This document shows, one piece after another, positions 13,201 to 24,344 of a DNA stretch of 64,000 nucleotides. The position numbers were made by a program, and so were the translations under genes. The notes below the pieces were generated by a model that searched no databases, had not been told where the DNA came from, and worked only from the letters and a program-made list of their open reading frames with translations. The stretch is from the NCBI RefSeq assembly GCF_000003815.2, contig NC_049986.1, forward strand, positions 9,376,616 to 9,440,615. The letters run 5' to 3'. The number at the start of each line of letters is the position of its first letter. Positions within the stretch are counted from its first letter, which is position 1. This DNA is from Branchiostoma floridae (Eukaryota; Chordata; Leptocardii; Amphioxiformes; Branchiostomatidae).

Positions 13201-16200
13201 TATTTTTCTGATTTAAAAGTTGGTATGATAGTTCTTTGTTTCTAACGGTTATCAGTCAAGTCTTTATTTTTTTGCTGTAAACAATCTCCTATCTATGAAA
13301 TTCAAACAAGCAAGGATATTTGTCTGATTTAAGAACACAGTTGCAAGACTTCAGCCAAATGTAGAAACATTGGATGCTAGCAAAAGCTATACTCTACATC
13401 ACAAAAGACACAAATCTACTACCTTTTTGTATAAACTCTTGAAGCCTCTGTCACCCGTAGCCCACCATGGCCTCGTAACCTTCTCCAGACCATAGTCGAG
13501 AGTTACAAAGTAATGTAATCTTGAGTAAGGTCATATGTTGTTGGGAGTTGGTCAGCAACATAGCCTACTAAATCTTTCTTTAAATGCTGTCTGTGCCTGC
13601 TGACTATTGATTTTGAAAAATCAAAGTTGGAAAAGCCATACTCCACTTGGATGTAATCGGAAGGGCAAACTGGAACTAGAATAGGATGGATTCCGGTGAA
13701 CTCTCAACCCAACGTGGCCTTGGTTGCATGGTGATAGGACTGGAGCAAAGTCATGGGAGGGTCCCGAATGTGTGTCAGGTGCTCAAGAAACTCCTGTTAT
13801 ATGAGGACTGTAGTTCTTAACTTGACTTCAAACTTGTCTCCTTACAGCTGAGCTACAGAACAAGGCAGATCGAGAGCTGAGAGACGCCTTAATCAACACC
13901 TGGCCACAAGTGCCCAGGAAAACCATCGACATGCTCATGCCACCTGACGAAGGTACAGAGCAAACCAGTACAATCGACGAACATAACACATTTCTGTCAT
14001 GGTCGTTAAATGTCACGGGTAAGGTGGAGGTTACTAACAGGTGTTTCGTGTTCCCCTTTGGTGGCTTCAACTCTCCAGCTCTGTTGCCTCATCTCTACTC
14101 CAAGACCAGGCAGGAAAGATTCACGAAAAAAGTATCCAAGAAAAAAGCCTCAGTCTGCAATACCAACAATCTTATAGGCAGCCCACACATAAATCAAGCT
14201 CAATTGCTATGTGCAACTGAAAGCTCATGATCATAGCATGACATTTGTACTCAATTTTAGATACATGTGTATCAAAACCAGAAAACCTGTCATAGTACCA
14301 CAGAAATCTGCTAGAGGGAAGGGGGGGGGGGCACGACTGAATTTGTCCTTGTTTCGCCCACACGTACTGACATACTAAAAAATGGCATAGATACATGTAC
14401 ATGAATAAATTTTTGAAGTTATGATATCCAACAAAAACATAAGCTACTTTTGTAATAGTCAAGGGTTATTATTCACAAGACCTTTAAATTTACATGAAAG
14501 TTTTCATGCACAAAATGTCAATTTTACCTTTGGAAGTTCTGTCATAGTTCCAATTTTCATTAAGTTCTTGTTTGCATTGAATGCCTTTTATCATATTTGT
14601 GTAGTTGAAGCATTGATTTGTTTTTCAACTTTCAGCAATATGTCAAGCTTTTATTGATAATGCACTCATACTTTTGTATCATGAAACTGACTGGTGTGCC
14701 TTATAGTTTTGGGAAAGTTTACTTTGTGAGAAGTTTGTTTTGATGAAGCAACACATTGTCATCCCCTGGTCTTTTTCCTTTACTTGATGCTTATTCAGCA
14801 TGTCACAGTTTTCCCAGTTAATGTTCAAAGCAGTTAATATTCAAAGCACAAAATTGTTAACTTTACTTAGAATTTGTTTGCTGAGAGTTTTAATGCACGT
14901 ACATGTATATACACGTGTTGTGGTGCAAATTTGTTTTCTTTGATCTGTACACATTTCCCTGCATGAAAATTCACTCATTTGTAAAATGGCACAGTGTTGC
15001 AAAATTTCATCTTTTGTCTGCATTTTTGCACAAAAAGTGTGTTCTGTTTTTACTCCTTTTTTTGCAGGTACCCTGTGCTAAATGATTTTTCCATAATTTT
15101 GGGCATGCGTGGCCTCTTTCGGTTACAATTTGCCTTTAAGATTCAGCATCAATATAATAACAATATATCATGTAAAATCTAAGTATTGCAATGGAGCCCT
15201 GTAAAAAAGTAACTTTTGGACTAACTTAAATGAAACTTAGGTCACCATGCAGAATACACCCAAATTATGCATAGTTTTTGTGTACATCAGTGTCATAGGT
15301 GCAAATGTTCATTAGAATTATATCATGGCCATTTTGGGGAGAGATATGAAAAACATTCATCAGCAATTATCATTTGATAGATAATGTTTTTGAGTCGTCA
15401 TGAAATATATTTGATAATCATCTTCTTGCAGAGCTGCGGAAAGACCGCCTGACTGTGGGTAAAATCTACGGAGCTCTGCTACTACATGACTACTTTAAAC
15501 AGTGGAAGGCAAAGAAACTCAAAGAACAGGTGGGGAACTTAAAGTAATTCACTCTGCATGTAGATATCATTTTAAGTGTCACAGTTATGGCTGTTAAAAT
15601 CATTCTCAAATAGTTTGCTGCCATTGCTGTTCTGACATTGTTGTCAACTTAATATGACCCTACTCATCAAGTTGGTGACTGTATTGCAAGTTGAACATTT
15701 TTCAGCTTGTAGAATACAGAATTTCAAAAAGCTAGATCCATTAAATGTATTTAGTAAGTTCATTTTGAAAGGTGCACTGTCTATCTAATAAAAAAAAAAT
15801 TACTAGGATAGCCATGTGACCCATCAACAGCCAATCAGTGATGAGTTGGGAGAATGTGGTTGTGAAATCACTTCTCAATGATTGGAGTTGAGGATATATC
15901 ATGCGACCCGTTGAAAGCCATTCAGTTTGAACAAAGTCATGTGATGCTTCTACAGCTAATCAGTGACAGCCAAGTGAATGTGGTTCTGAAATCACACTGG
16001 TTGGTGTTGAGCATAGTCATGTGACCCGTCGCAGCCAATCGGCAATTAGAAGTACAGTACATGTAGTGTAATCAGGGGTGACTTGGGGTGTGCAAAAGAA
16101 ATGATCTTGTGACATTTACATTATGTATGATGTACCTGGACATTTTTTTGTTTCATTCCAGACAAGAGGCGATGGAAGGAAGGTACTACGACAACAGGTG

Positions 16201-19200
16201 GAGGATATTACTAACGGGTGTATTCTGTTTCTCTGTGTGTCTGTCCTTCTAAACCACTACTTTTTTAGGGTTGTGCCTGTTTCTCTCCTGAACAAGAAAT
16301 TAAAGATCTCATACATTATCGATATCCCTTCTTGAAGGTTTTTTTTGGCAAATTTCTTGTTTAATTCATTATCGTGAATTTCAAGCTGATTCTGTGTATG
16401 CGTATTGCAGAAAATTGAGCACAGGGAATGATATAACCGTGCTAATCGATTTGGGACGTTTCTAAGACCTTTGAACTAACTTCCTGTCAGTGACCTCCCA
16501 GTTGTGACAAGCATGTAGAAAAGAGTGTGAAAACTCACAATACAGATGGACCAAAAAAAATGCCTATTATTTCACAGAAGTAATGGGGTTTTGCTAACAG
16601 CTGTCTTCACTTGTGCCTCTACTCTAACAGATGGAAGGAAATCCAAAGCAACCCCAGACACATTTCTTGTATAGTCTTAGCTTGCTTTTGCTTTCCTTCT
16701 TATATCTGTGCCTTTCTACTCTCTAACATGTACTAACAATTCATTGCAATCCTTCATAGAACGCTCCTCTAACTTTCAGGACGCTAAACGCTACTCCCCA
16801 GGAACTTCTACCAAGGACCTCTCTCATCTCTAACATTGTTTACAGCATGTTGCATGTCTAATACAATACCGTCAAGACTACTCTAACATTTTCACGCTGT
16901 GAATTTCAAAACATTCTGAGCCACCTTAATTTTCATGTCGAGTTTGATTTAATATCTTCCACATTCAAAATGTCTCAGGGAAGAGGAGTCATTTCTATTT
17001 CTTGTTTTGTTTTCAGAGCTCATTTTTCCAGAGAATGATCAACACCTTTACTCCCTCCAAAGAGGATGTAAGGGCAGAAAATGCGGGTCCTGCTCTACCA
17101 GGGTAGGTTTCTATCATAAACAATTTTTTTTCATAATTGGTTATGGGGTGAAGGAGCAAGGGGGAGTTTAATGTACTTCGTTTAAATGATATTTTGGGCA
17201 AAAGAAGTTTAACATATCCCATATGTAGCACTGGCTCCCATATGGTAACATGCGTATTACAGGAAATTGAGGACAGGAAACTAGATGACCTTTACATTTG
17301 GTAACCTTTCTGGGACCTTTGACCTACATTTGTAACTTCCTGTTAGAGTCCCTGTTGTGGCGAGAATGTCTCTGTACAGTGGGAAAATTTCATTGTGTTG
17401 ACCTTTTTCCACAGTGCCCAACAGCCTAAACTTTTTGGAAACGCAAACTTAAATGTGCCAGATAGAGATGTAAGTATCACGTTTCTTCACATCCACTTAA
17501 TGTATATGACATATGAAAGAGCAACAAAGCATACACATTCCTTTTTAAATAAATCTGAAAAATCTTCAGTCATGTTCTACGACTCTAGTATAGTCTGAAT
17601 GTGGTGTGAATCACTACTATGTCTTTGGTGGACTCGCTCTGTATGTTATCACTCACAACAGTTCCACAGATAATTGCTAGGTGTCCTTCTTTTCTTACTG
17701 TGGGCTAAACTGATGCTGCAATTTTCCTATATCTATATATGTCTGTATGTTGTTGGCACTTTTCTCAGGGCAATCCACATCCAACAGCTACTGCTAGTAG
17801 CTCCAACAATCCAAACCACTCACAGGTACCAACTGTCTTCTCAGCTTTACATGTGTGCTCTCTGTGTGCATGTGTGTCTAAGCCTCATTTGCACAATTCT
17901 AGGACCGGCAGCGTTTATTTTGCAAAAGGTGGGAGCGCTGAATTGCAAGTTCAAACATATCTGTGCCAGGATCTTGTGCTAGAAGTATTATATTTGCCAC
18001 CCTAAAAGGCCTACTACCTTTTTGGCAGCATTAAGGTAGTAATGAGTATGAATGCTTTTCTCAAGGCAAATTGATTTACTCACCAGGAAAAAAACACAGT
18101 GCCACGAGAAGTAATTCACAGGGTGGCAAATACAATATTTCCAGCACAAGCCAATCTGTTGACAATAGCAAATAAGCACCCCTCCAACAACAAAAAAGTC
18201 GCCCCTCCTAAAAGGTTGCAAACATGGTTTAGTGTGTGTGTCTTTCCTGTGCTACTGCGCTCTCTGATTGTTTGCGTGAATTTGGAGTGGAAAAGGCACT
18301 TTTGCAGTGTTTTAAGTTTGAAGCAGAAACAATTATATACTGTTCACACAATGACACATATTCTATGCAGATGAGAGCCACTGCAAACTTTAAGGTAAAT
18401 CAATCGCAAACATTTCTAGTTTGATGGTACACAATGTACTTCATCTCATTTCAGCAATAGCACGTACATGTGCAGTATAGCATAGTATACTCTAAGTCTA
18501 GTTTCTATGATTGTTCTTTGAGAATACATTTAAGTATAGAGTGAGAAGAAAATATGAGAAGTCACCAGGTAGAAAAGGTTTGGAAATATCTTGGACTGAA
18601 AGATCAAAATTGAACTCAAGAAGCAATAGCTTAGCTAGATCTAGTTGATTGGAACAATAAAGTTTAGCATCAATATGCTGGCATTTTCAAAGAGATTTAA
18701 ACTTGAACTATTGCTCATCCCAGGCAATTGAGATGAGACCTTTGGAGAACAACACGAGAACTATTGAGACAGAACCTTCAAGGTCAACCTCCATGTCCAA
18801 GTTTGGAGCACCACAGGTAACATTTTTCAACATGACTCGTGTAGTTTTGTAACGCCATGGCAACTAAATTTGTTGATCAGGTCATGCATTACAAAAACAG
18901 CAATAGATTTTCCTTCCTCTCCAGATATGGTCAATAAATGAAGAAACCATTAAAAATGGGAAATTATGTCATGTGGTAGCCTTGAAAATTTTGGCATCTT
19001 GTTTATTGCCTATCTTTTTTTGTGCTCAGTGTGTTAGAGTCATAGTCTGCAAAGGATGTCATCCATACAATATAAGTGTAATTCCTTCCTGTGGCCAAAC
19101 TATGTTCTTTATTAACTTAAATCCCAGTCATTTTTTGATGTTATGAGTTCCAGACCTATTCATGAACTGATTTTTAGTCAAAGTGTCTGTTATTAACAGC

Positions 19201-22200
19201 GATTCCTGACTTGTTAGTAAATCATATGTGGTTGCACTGTATGTGAAATTTAGACGTTAGCTCTGTCCATGGTGCTGAAAGCCTACTAATTGTTAACAAC
19301 TGTCGCCTTCATGTGAAAGCTATACTGTAAAGCTTGTATACAGACATGTTTATATCTGTAGCCAATAACAATAGTTTGGTAAGGATACAAGATACATTTT
19401 AATGTCCATCGCTGTTTTGATACCTCAGTACATAACAGTACATTTATTTTTTGTTTTGTTTTATGTTTGCAGTTGAAACAATGACGATTATTACCATGAA
19501 AGCTCATCTGCGTTGATATAGTCAATATTGAAGTTTTAAGCTGTCTTTGACAATCATTCTTTAGCAGAATACATTTGGAAATGCATGTTTGATTGATTTT
19601 TTATGTTTGCAGTGTCATGGAAGACCATCACAGAAAGAAAACCACTGTGAAAATTTCAAGATTTACAGTGTGACTGAGACTGGATTCATCTGATTACATA
19701 AAAAAATTTTGAATCATAACATATTCGTCTTTCTCCCCTGTAGTATGATAGGGATGCTGTAAGGAGATCGGCGTCCATGCAGGCCAACGGTAGGACAGGT
19801 ATGTACAACGGTAATGCCTTAACAGTCTAATGTAATACATGTAACATGACCACACTGCATGTTGTCCTTCTGTACTCTACAAGGATTTGGAAAGAAAACT
19901 AACCAAGATATGTAGGGGTATGTACTAAGGTATAGCCTACTGCAGAACTTATACTAACAGTACTCACCCAATACTAACAAGGTGCTAGATGTATTTGATT
20001 AACATTAGGTTGTTTCTCTTTCTAACATGTGTTGTAATTTTAAACTGCAATTTAGAGAAAAATGTTAGTGACTTTAGATATATCTTCTTTTCTGCAAACT
20101 TGCCTCACAAAACATACTAATCTATATTGTCTTTTATTAATAAGTTCTAAATATGATAATAGAAATAATACAAATAGCTACATTGTGCATATTTAAAAAG
20201 AAGTGGTTGTTGAACAGGTTCGATTATCAGCCTTTTGATATGTTAAATAATACATTTTATACAAGAAAAAATATCAGTAGCAATAACATACTTTTACTTC
20301 TATTCAAAATGTATAGTCATACATTTAACTCTAACTTATTGTAGAGCTTTGATGATTAATCTAACAATTAAGGCACATAGTTACATGTAGCAAACTTTTA
20401 GGAAACATTTAATTTGTGATTTCCCCTTTATAACAGGTTAATTCACTGATACCTGTGTAGGTTTACAGTAGGTTCAATTTCCCCAAAATTGAATAAGGTT
20501 TCGAATATAATAACACAAGATAGCTAAGTTTCCTAAAATTCTGACATGTGAATTGTAGTCAGCAGACTAGTGCACAGCTTATATTTATTTAACTCAGTTG
20601 TTGTGCAGTACTGGTGCTTTTCACATCCATATTTTAAACACACCCAAATACACACATGTGATTTCCATCACTCCTCATCAAACCTAAGGAGCCACGTGAG
20701 TTTCATATTGATACAACAAAACATTTCTTATCTGTAAAACATTTTCTCATCTATTTTCTTTTTATTCATCTGTCTTATCTTTTTGACACTCAAGTGATGA
20801 ACATTCCCATTGTTTATCATCTATCCATTCATCCAAGCATCTTAAGGTTCCCTCATCCTCTCCCCCATTGTCTGTGATTAGGGATGTTCCCAGGTCAAGT
20901 CTTTTTGAATGACAAGGATAGGAATTTACATTTTGGCTGTGTGAAACAGTTATGAAAGATTTGTTGAAAAGGACCTAGCCTAGGACCTGTCCTATTCTAC
21001 CTACCTTTGCTCCTTGATTGCTTCTTTGCTGAATAGTCTGGTACGTGTAAAAAAACAAATCATCGGCATTCAAATTTTCCCCTGAATTGTGTGCAAGAAT
21101 TCTGATTGGCTCGAAGTCACAGAGTTACAGAGTTCAAACAGGCATTTGAAAGTTTGACCCCATTTGAATTGCTTCTGAGAAATATTCAATTCCTGAAAAA
21201 ATCTAGCACATGCAGTCATTTAAACCTTTAAGTGGAGCAACTGTTGGGTGTTCTGGAGCTTAACCCCTTCCTGCTTCCTTACATATTAACCAATACAAAT
21301 TTGGTGCCAAAGTGCTACCTTAGCACGATGAAGGTTAAGTAGAATGGATTCCAGGCTAGCAATGACTTAGTGAAACCTTGGGACATCCTTGCCGTAGAAT
21401 GCTGTAATGGTTCTGAAGTCTCAGACAAACATGTTGACAGCTGTAGTCTACTCCCTGCCGCAGGACCATTAAGACACAGGAGACACAGTCTCGATCTGGC
21501 CTCGCCTGCTGGGCTGGAGGCCGGGCAGTTGCAGGCCCAGGCTGCCAGCAGGTAACCCGTACTTCCAACTTCTTCTCAGGCCACACCTCTCCAGTTTACT
21601 TCTTCTCGGATGTCTTCATTTCTTCTGATTCTTGAAAAAGTAACACTATACTACATTAGGTGTAATTCTGGATGAAAGTCATCTTTAAAATGATCACATT
21701 TTGGCAACAATATATGAAGTAAGATGTCATAATCGTCTAAAGTTGAACCTTTTTTTCCATTTATCAGTACATTAAATTTTTGGAATATAACCTTTACCAC
21801 ACTGATGTAGCCATTTGGACCTCTAATTCTCTATTTGTTGGGGGGGTAAGGCAGCAGGGAAACAGTTAAAACATTACCAACCCTAGTTTATTGACTTTGT
21901 GGCTCCTGTGGTAAAGCATTAGAGTCTACCATGGAATGCCTGTTATATTCTATTTTACTCATTGGCTCCATTATTTCCCAAAATCCGAGAAACAAGAAAT
22001 TTCATTGGTGTGGCCTGATGTTTCAATCTATGCATCTTCCCTAAAGCCATTCAAACTCCCTACTGACTTTGTGTCTCCCTTTGAAAACCTTCCCAACCGT
22101 CCTTTTCAAGTTTTTGTCAATAAGATGTCACTGTTCCAAGACGTTGTCTGGAATGTTTGCTCCTCAGATCATCATTTTGTAGCCCAAGTGTCTCCTGTTC

Positions 22201-24344
22201 AAAAACCTGTGTCAGCTTCTATTCCCCTAAATAAACCAGCATTGTACTCTCACTGTGTCCCTCTGTCTATCTTCTCTATGTGGTCTCCTCAACAGCACTC
22301 ACTCCAACGCATTTGTTTCAACATGAAAACCACAGCACGCGTTACACATATCAGAGGTACATGTTTATATGATGTTAAATACAAACTGTACTTGCTGTCT
22401 CCAGTTGTGGACAGTACTGAGAAGAATGTATAGTGGCTTCTGTTTTCTATTGTCCAGGGAGTTTCTTCTCAGCTTGCAAATGTATACATTGATTTCTTAT
22501 GTGTAATATCCATTGCATCTAAAGTTACAATGACAGTGCAAGGTACACTTGTTTTACAAAATTGGTAGTACGGTGGCCCAGAAGTACAAATAACAAAAAT
22601 GCACACAGAAAATGAAGATGGAATAAAAAATCAAAAGAGCTGACAAAATTTATTTTTCTACTTCTGGGCAACCATGCAATAGCTATGGAAGGAATTCAGA
22701 GGTTGCTATATGTCCTAGTACACAAAAGACATCTAAACATGGACCTCAAACTTACACAACTGAGGGAGTGCCTCTAATTTTGTAGCAGCTTCCAGATATC
22801 TAAAACTTGTGGTGCTCTGCTCAAACAGCTTCAAAATTAGGAACTTTTCAACCCACAAAACATTCCAACCACACAATCCAGTGTACGTGTACAGTTGTAA
22901 ACAGACCCTTGTAAAACTTTCCAAGTTAATAAGCATTTAACTCTCCAGTGTGGGGTGTTGTGTTGTCAACCCTGTCTCAAAGCCTGCCCATACTGTAAAC
23001 ATGATAACCATTAAATGTAAGTCATTGTCTTTGGACATTGTATTAAGTATTGGGTGAGCATTGTTAGTATAATGACTGTACAGAACAACATATTGTTATA
23101 TAATAAGCTTGTGTGGTACAGAAGCATATTGGTGACTTTTTTTTAATTTGTTCAAAGCACCTTGCATGCGCATTGTGGAAAATCTTTACAGCACTTTTGA
23201 TTTTGCATCTCTTTGGAAAAGCGTTTTTCACGAGAATGTACTGTGCCGTGCCGTGCCCGTGTTTTGGAGCATGATCGTGTTTTGTCTTGTGCTCGTGTTG
23301 TCAGTATCAAGGTCAGTTGTGTTCTTTTTTTGGTTTGTAAATTGCATGATCTTTTCTGCGGTCCTGTTTCGTTTCCAAGTGGAATGAGTTTGAAGTTTGG
23401 CATGCTTGTTGGATGTTGATTATTGGATGCTGCTGCATGGTGCCTGGGATTGAGTGGTCCACGTTGGCTTGCCTACAGGTCATCCTGCGGTCCAACAAGA
23501 GACCAATGTAGACGCACCTCTTCCACCCCGTGCTGTACCACAGCAGCCACATCTGTACAGCCAACATGAGCCGCATGTCACGGCCAACATGGCCCGGCCA
23601 CAGGAGCCTTATTCTGCACCGCACGAGATACAAACAAGGCCCTCCCCCGCTCACAGACATGACCTTGCCATCCCCCAGACCACCGTTACCCGCACCCACA
23701 GCTCCAACTATCTCCAAGATGAAGAGCCAGGCAGACAGCAGCGGAGGATGCTCCCCACCCTACCCGTCTCCAGGAGTGGCATCCTCTCCGTGGGGAACCA
23801 CTCCCCGCCCAAAAAGTCCTCCCCTCCAAGAACTCCCCCCAACCACACCCCCACCAGGAGAAAACGAAGTGCCTCCCCAGACCCCGCCAACCCCCGCATC
23901 CCCGCCCCTACCCACGGCCTCACCTCTGGATACGCCCAGCCACGATATCCCCATAACGATGCCCCCAGGCAGCGCCCGTCCCGTGCATCTGCTTCCATGG
24001 TGTGTCAATCACCCTCCCCGGAGGACGACCTAGCTTACGAGTACATGCCTCACCAGTCCCCCTCAGTTAACTCTGAACTGTACTACGTAGAAGACAACAA
24101 CTATGAACAGGAAGGCCCATTTCCAGACGAGGAGCTAGACGAGCTTCAGTACGACAACACTTTAGATTATTTGACCTTTGAGGTTGCGGCAGCGACGTCA
24201 AATTCCCCCATGTCCCAACAGAATTCCCCGGAAATGTACGGCAGCGAAGGGAGTTACCGGAAACGGAACATGCCAGCCAGGCAAGACAGCAGCGGGATCG
24301 GCCGCTCGTACAGTGACTCTGACGAAGAATCTGATTGGTGCTAA
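566..24344 (+). CDS. CACNA1A/B/E-like (CaV2): CaV2-type voltage-gated calcium channel alpha1 subunit, 3' part (domain III to C-terminus)
   Basis: Pore subunit of a presynaptic high-voltage-activated Ca2+ channel. I joined these exons by GT-AG sites and phase: 566-695, 1123-1182, 1469-1575, 1885-1987, 2800-2960, 3443-3580, 4094-4298, 4656-4820, 5329-5439, 6527-6610, 8897-9013, 9737-9802, 10272-10363, 11081-11231, 11750-11877, 12413-12509, 13014-13119, 13848-13952, 15432-15529, 16162-16197, 17017-17102, 17415-17469, 17769-17825, 18724-18816, 19744-19798, 23479-24344. They total 3472 nt: one leading base plus 1157 codons with the stop, open throughout. Residues match CaV2 better than CaV1 or CaV3 across the S segments, pore loops and pre-IQ/IQ region. 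Glutamates stand at the domain III (TTGEGW) and IV (ATGEAW) selectivity positions, as in high-voltage-activated channels. Domains I-II, the I-II beta-binding linker and any synprint region lie before the window. One vertebrate paralogue cannot be chosen; a single pre-duplication CaV2 gene is expected outside vertebrates. Confidence 0.95.
2164..2311. repeat. (CACT)n microsatellite
   Basis: About 35 copies of CACT/ACTC, with a few substitutions at the edges, in a CaV2 intron. Confidence 0.97.
3071..3097. repeat. Interstitial telomere-like tract
   Basis: About four degenerate CCCTAA units (CACCCTAACCCTTACCCCTA, then ACCCTT) in a CaV2 intron. Confidence 0.5.
4656..11877 (+). CDS. CACNA1A/B/E-like (CaV2): CaV2 exons for III-IV linker and domain IV
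   Basis: Exon 4656-4820 carries the III-IV linker and IVS1 ([19 protein letters not shown]). Exons 5329-5439 and 6527-6610 give S2-S3 ([18 protein letters not shown]). Exon 8897-9013 is the S4 sensor ([15 protein letters not shown]). Exons 9737-9802 and 10272-10363 give S5 and the turret. Exon 11081-11231 has the selectivity glutamate in CATGEAW and the start of S6. Exon 11750-11877 completes S6 ([13 protein letters not shown]) and enters the EF-hand. A cysteine precedes ATGEAW, where vertebrate CaV2 has serine. Confidence 0.94.
5006..5038. repeat. Short hairpin in a CaV2 intron
   Basis: GGTTGATTTTAA and TTAAAATCAACC form a 12-bp stem around a short loop. Confidence 0.7.
7243..7254 (+). CDS. 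Candidate 12-nt cassette microexon in the IVS3-S4 loop of CaV2
   Basis: A TCTAG acceptor is followed by GGAGACTTTGCG and a GTAGGT donor. The segment is phase 0 on both sides. It sits in the large intron between the exon ending ...VSNFG (6610) and the exon starting DNFISL (8897), so inclusion would add GDFA. Vertebrate CaV2.1 and CaV2.2 have dipeptide-coding cassettes (NP, ET) at exactly this loop. This is a pattern match without transcript support. Confidence 0.3.
9043..9290 (+). mobile_element. Decayed LINE 3' fragment in a CaV2 intron
   Basis: One frame reads [21 protein letters not shown] shifted frame then reads [19 protein letters not shown], the cysteine/histidine motif often found at the C-terminus of LINE polyproteins. 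Frameshifts and stops show it is dead. Confidence 0.6.
11750..15529 (+). CDS. CACNA1A/B/E-like (CaV2): CaV2 proximal C-terminus: EF-hand, pre-IQ and IQ exons
   Basis: Exons 11750-11877, 12413-12509 and 13014-13119 encode the EF-hand-like module ([35 protein letters not shown]). Exon 13848-13952 is the pre-IQ helix ([20 protein letters not shown]). Exon 15432-15529 is the IQ helix ([20 protein letters not shown]), the calmodulin platform for Ca2+-dependent feedback in this family. Phases run 1-1-0 and keep the frame open. Confidence 0.92.
15812..16045. repeat. Degenerate tandem repeat of ~100-130 bp in a CaV2 intron
   Basis: ATGTGACCC...CAGCCAATC and GAATGTGGTT-TGAAATCAC blocks recur two to three times in the same order. 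Confidence 0.7.
16162..19798 (+). CDS. CACNA1A/B/E-like (CaV2): CaV2 distal C-tail small exons
   Basis: Short exons of low-complexity cytoplasmic tail. Exon 16162-16197 encodes [12 protein letters not shown]. Exon 17017-17102 encodes [17 protein letters not shown]; the FQRM matches the segment that follows the IQ helix in vertebrate CaV2. The rest are 17415-17469, 17769-17825, 18724-18816 and 19744-19798. Each has AG/GT borders and compatible phases. Exon 16162-16183 with a nearer GT is an alternative reading of the first. Confidence is lower than for the membrane exons because this region is poorly conserved. Confidence 0.72.
18371..18394 (+). CDS. Candidate 24-nt microexon (MRATANFK) in the CaV2 tail
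   Basis: A TATGCAG acceptor and a GTAAAT donor flank 24 nt that are phase 0/0. They lie between two phase-0 exon borders (17825 and 18724), so inclusion adds eight residues without changing the frame. The polypyrimidine tract is weak, so it may be chance. Confidence 0.22.
19613..19693 (+). CDS. Candidate alternative terminal exon of CaV2
   Basis: A good pyrimidine-rich acceptor (TTTTTTATGTTTGCAG) is followed by 26 open codons and TGA in the frame delivered by the phase-0 exon ending at 18816. Use would truncate the channel before the SH3 and PDZ ligands. There is no recognisable homology, and a near-duplicate TATGTTTGCAG about 140 bp upstream shows how easily such sites arise here. Confidence 0.2.
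   Translation, partial: CHGRPSQKENHCENFKIYSVTETGFI
21464..21551 (+). CDS. Candidate frame-shifting cassette exon of the CaV2 C-tail
   Basis: A CCGCAG acceptor, 88 nt and a GTAACC donor. It joins the previous exon (phase 1) in frame, giving [18 protein letters not shown], which has a coding-like, arginine-rich composition. It ends in phase 2, whereas the last exon needs phase 1. Inclusion therefore puts 23479 onward into a frame that stops at TGA 23567-23569. Skipping it gives the long tail with the PDZ ligand. It is either a real C-terminal switch, or an exon that needs a further partner exon I did not find. Confidence 0.5.
21579..22015. mobile_element. Relict PIF/Harbinger-like MITE in a CaV2 intron
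   Basis: The right end at about 21983-22015 (AACAAGAAATTTCATTGGTG followed by TGGCC) matches the right end of the element at 39915-40282. A diverged GGCCACACC...TTCTCGGAT at 21579 could be the left end. The flanking triplets (TCA and TGA) do not match. Confidence 0.4.
23479..24344 (+). CDS. CACNA1A/B/E-like (CaV2): CaV2 terminal coding exon with SH3 and PDZ ligands
   Basis: The CTACAG acceptor at 23478 joins the phase-1 exon ending at 19798 (ACA G|GT CAT). It encodes a 288-residue proline-, serine- and arginine-rich tail ending at TAA 24342-24344. Nucleotides 23745-23765 encode RMLPTLP, which fits the R-x-L-P-x-x-P ligand that RIM-binding-protein SH3 domains recognise in vertebrate CaV2 tails. 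The last residues, ESDWC, match the D-x-W-C PDZ ligand of CaV2.1/2.2 bound by Mint/CASK-type proteins. An acidic, tyrosine-rich stretch (about 24020-24180) precedes the end. The exon is GC-rich with an open alternate frame, which is a composition effect. Confidence 0.88.

Noticed and set aside
21936-22433. 165-codon open frame in the last large CaV2 intron
   Set aside because: No splice sites fit the flanking phases, the composition is intron-like and it begins in a transposon relic. Probably chance.
23530-24033. 167-codon proline-rich frame overlapping the last CaV2 exon
   Set aside because: It is the +1 frame of a GC-rich coding exon; no exon phase leads into it.
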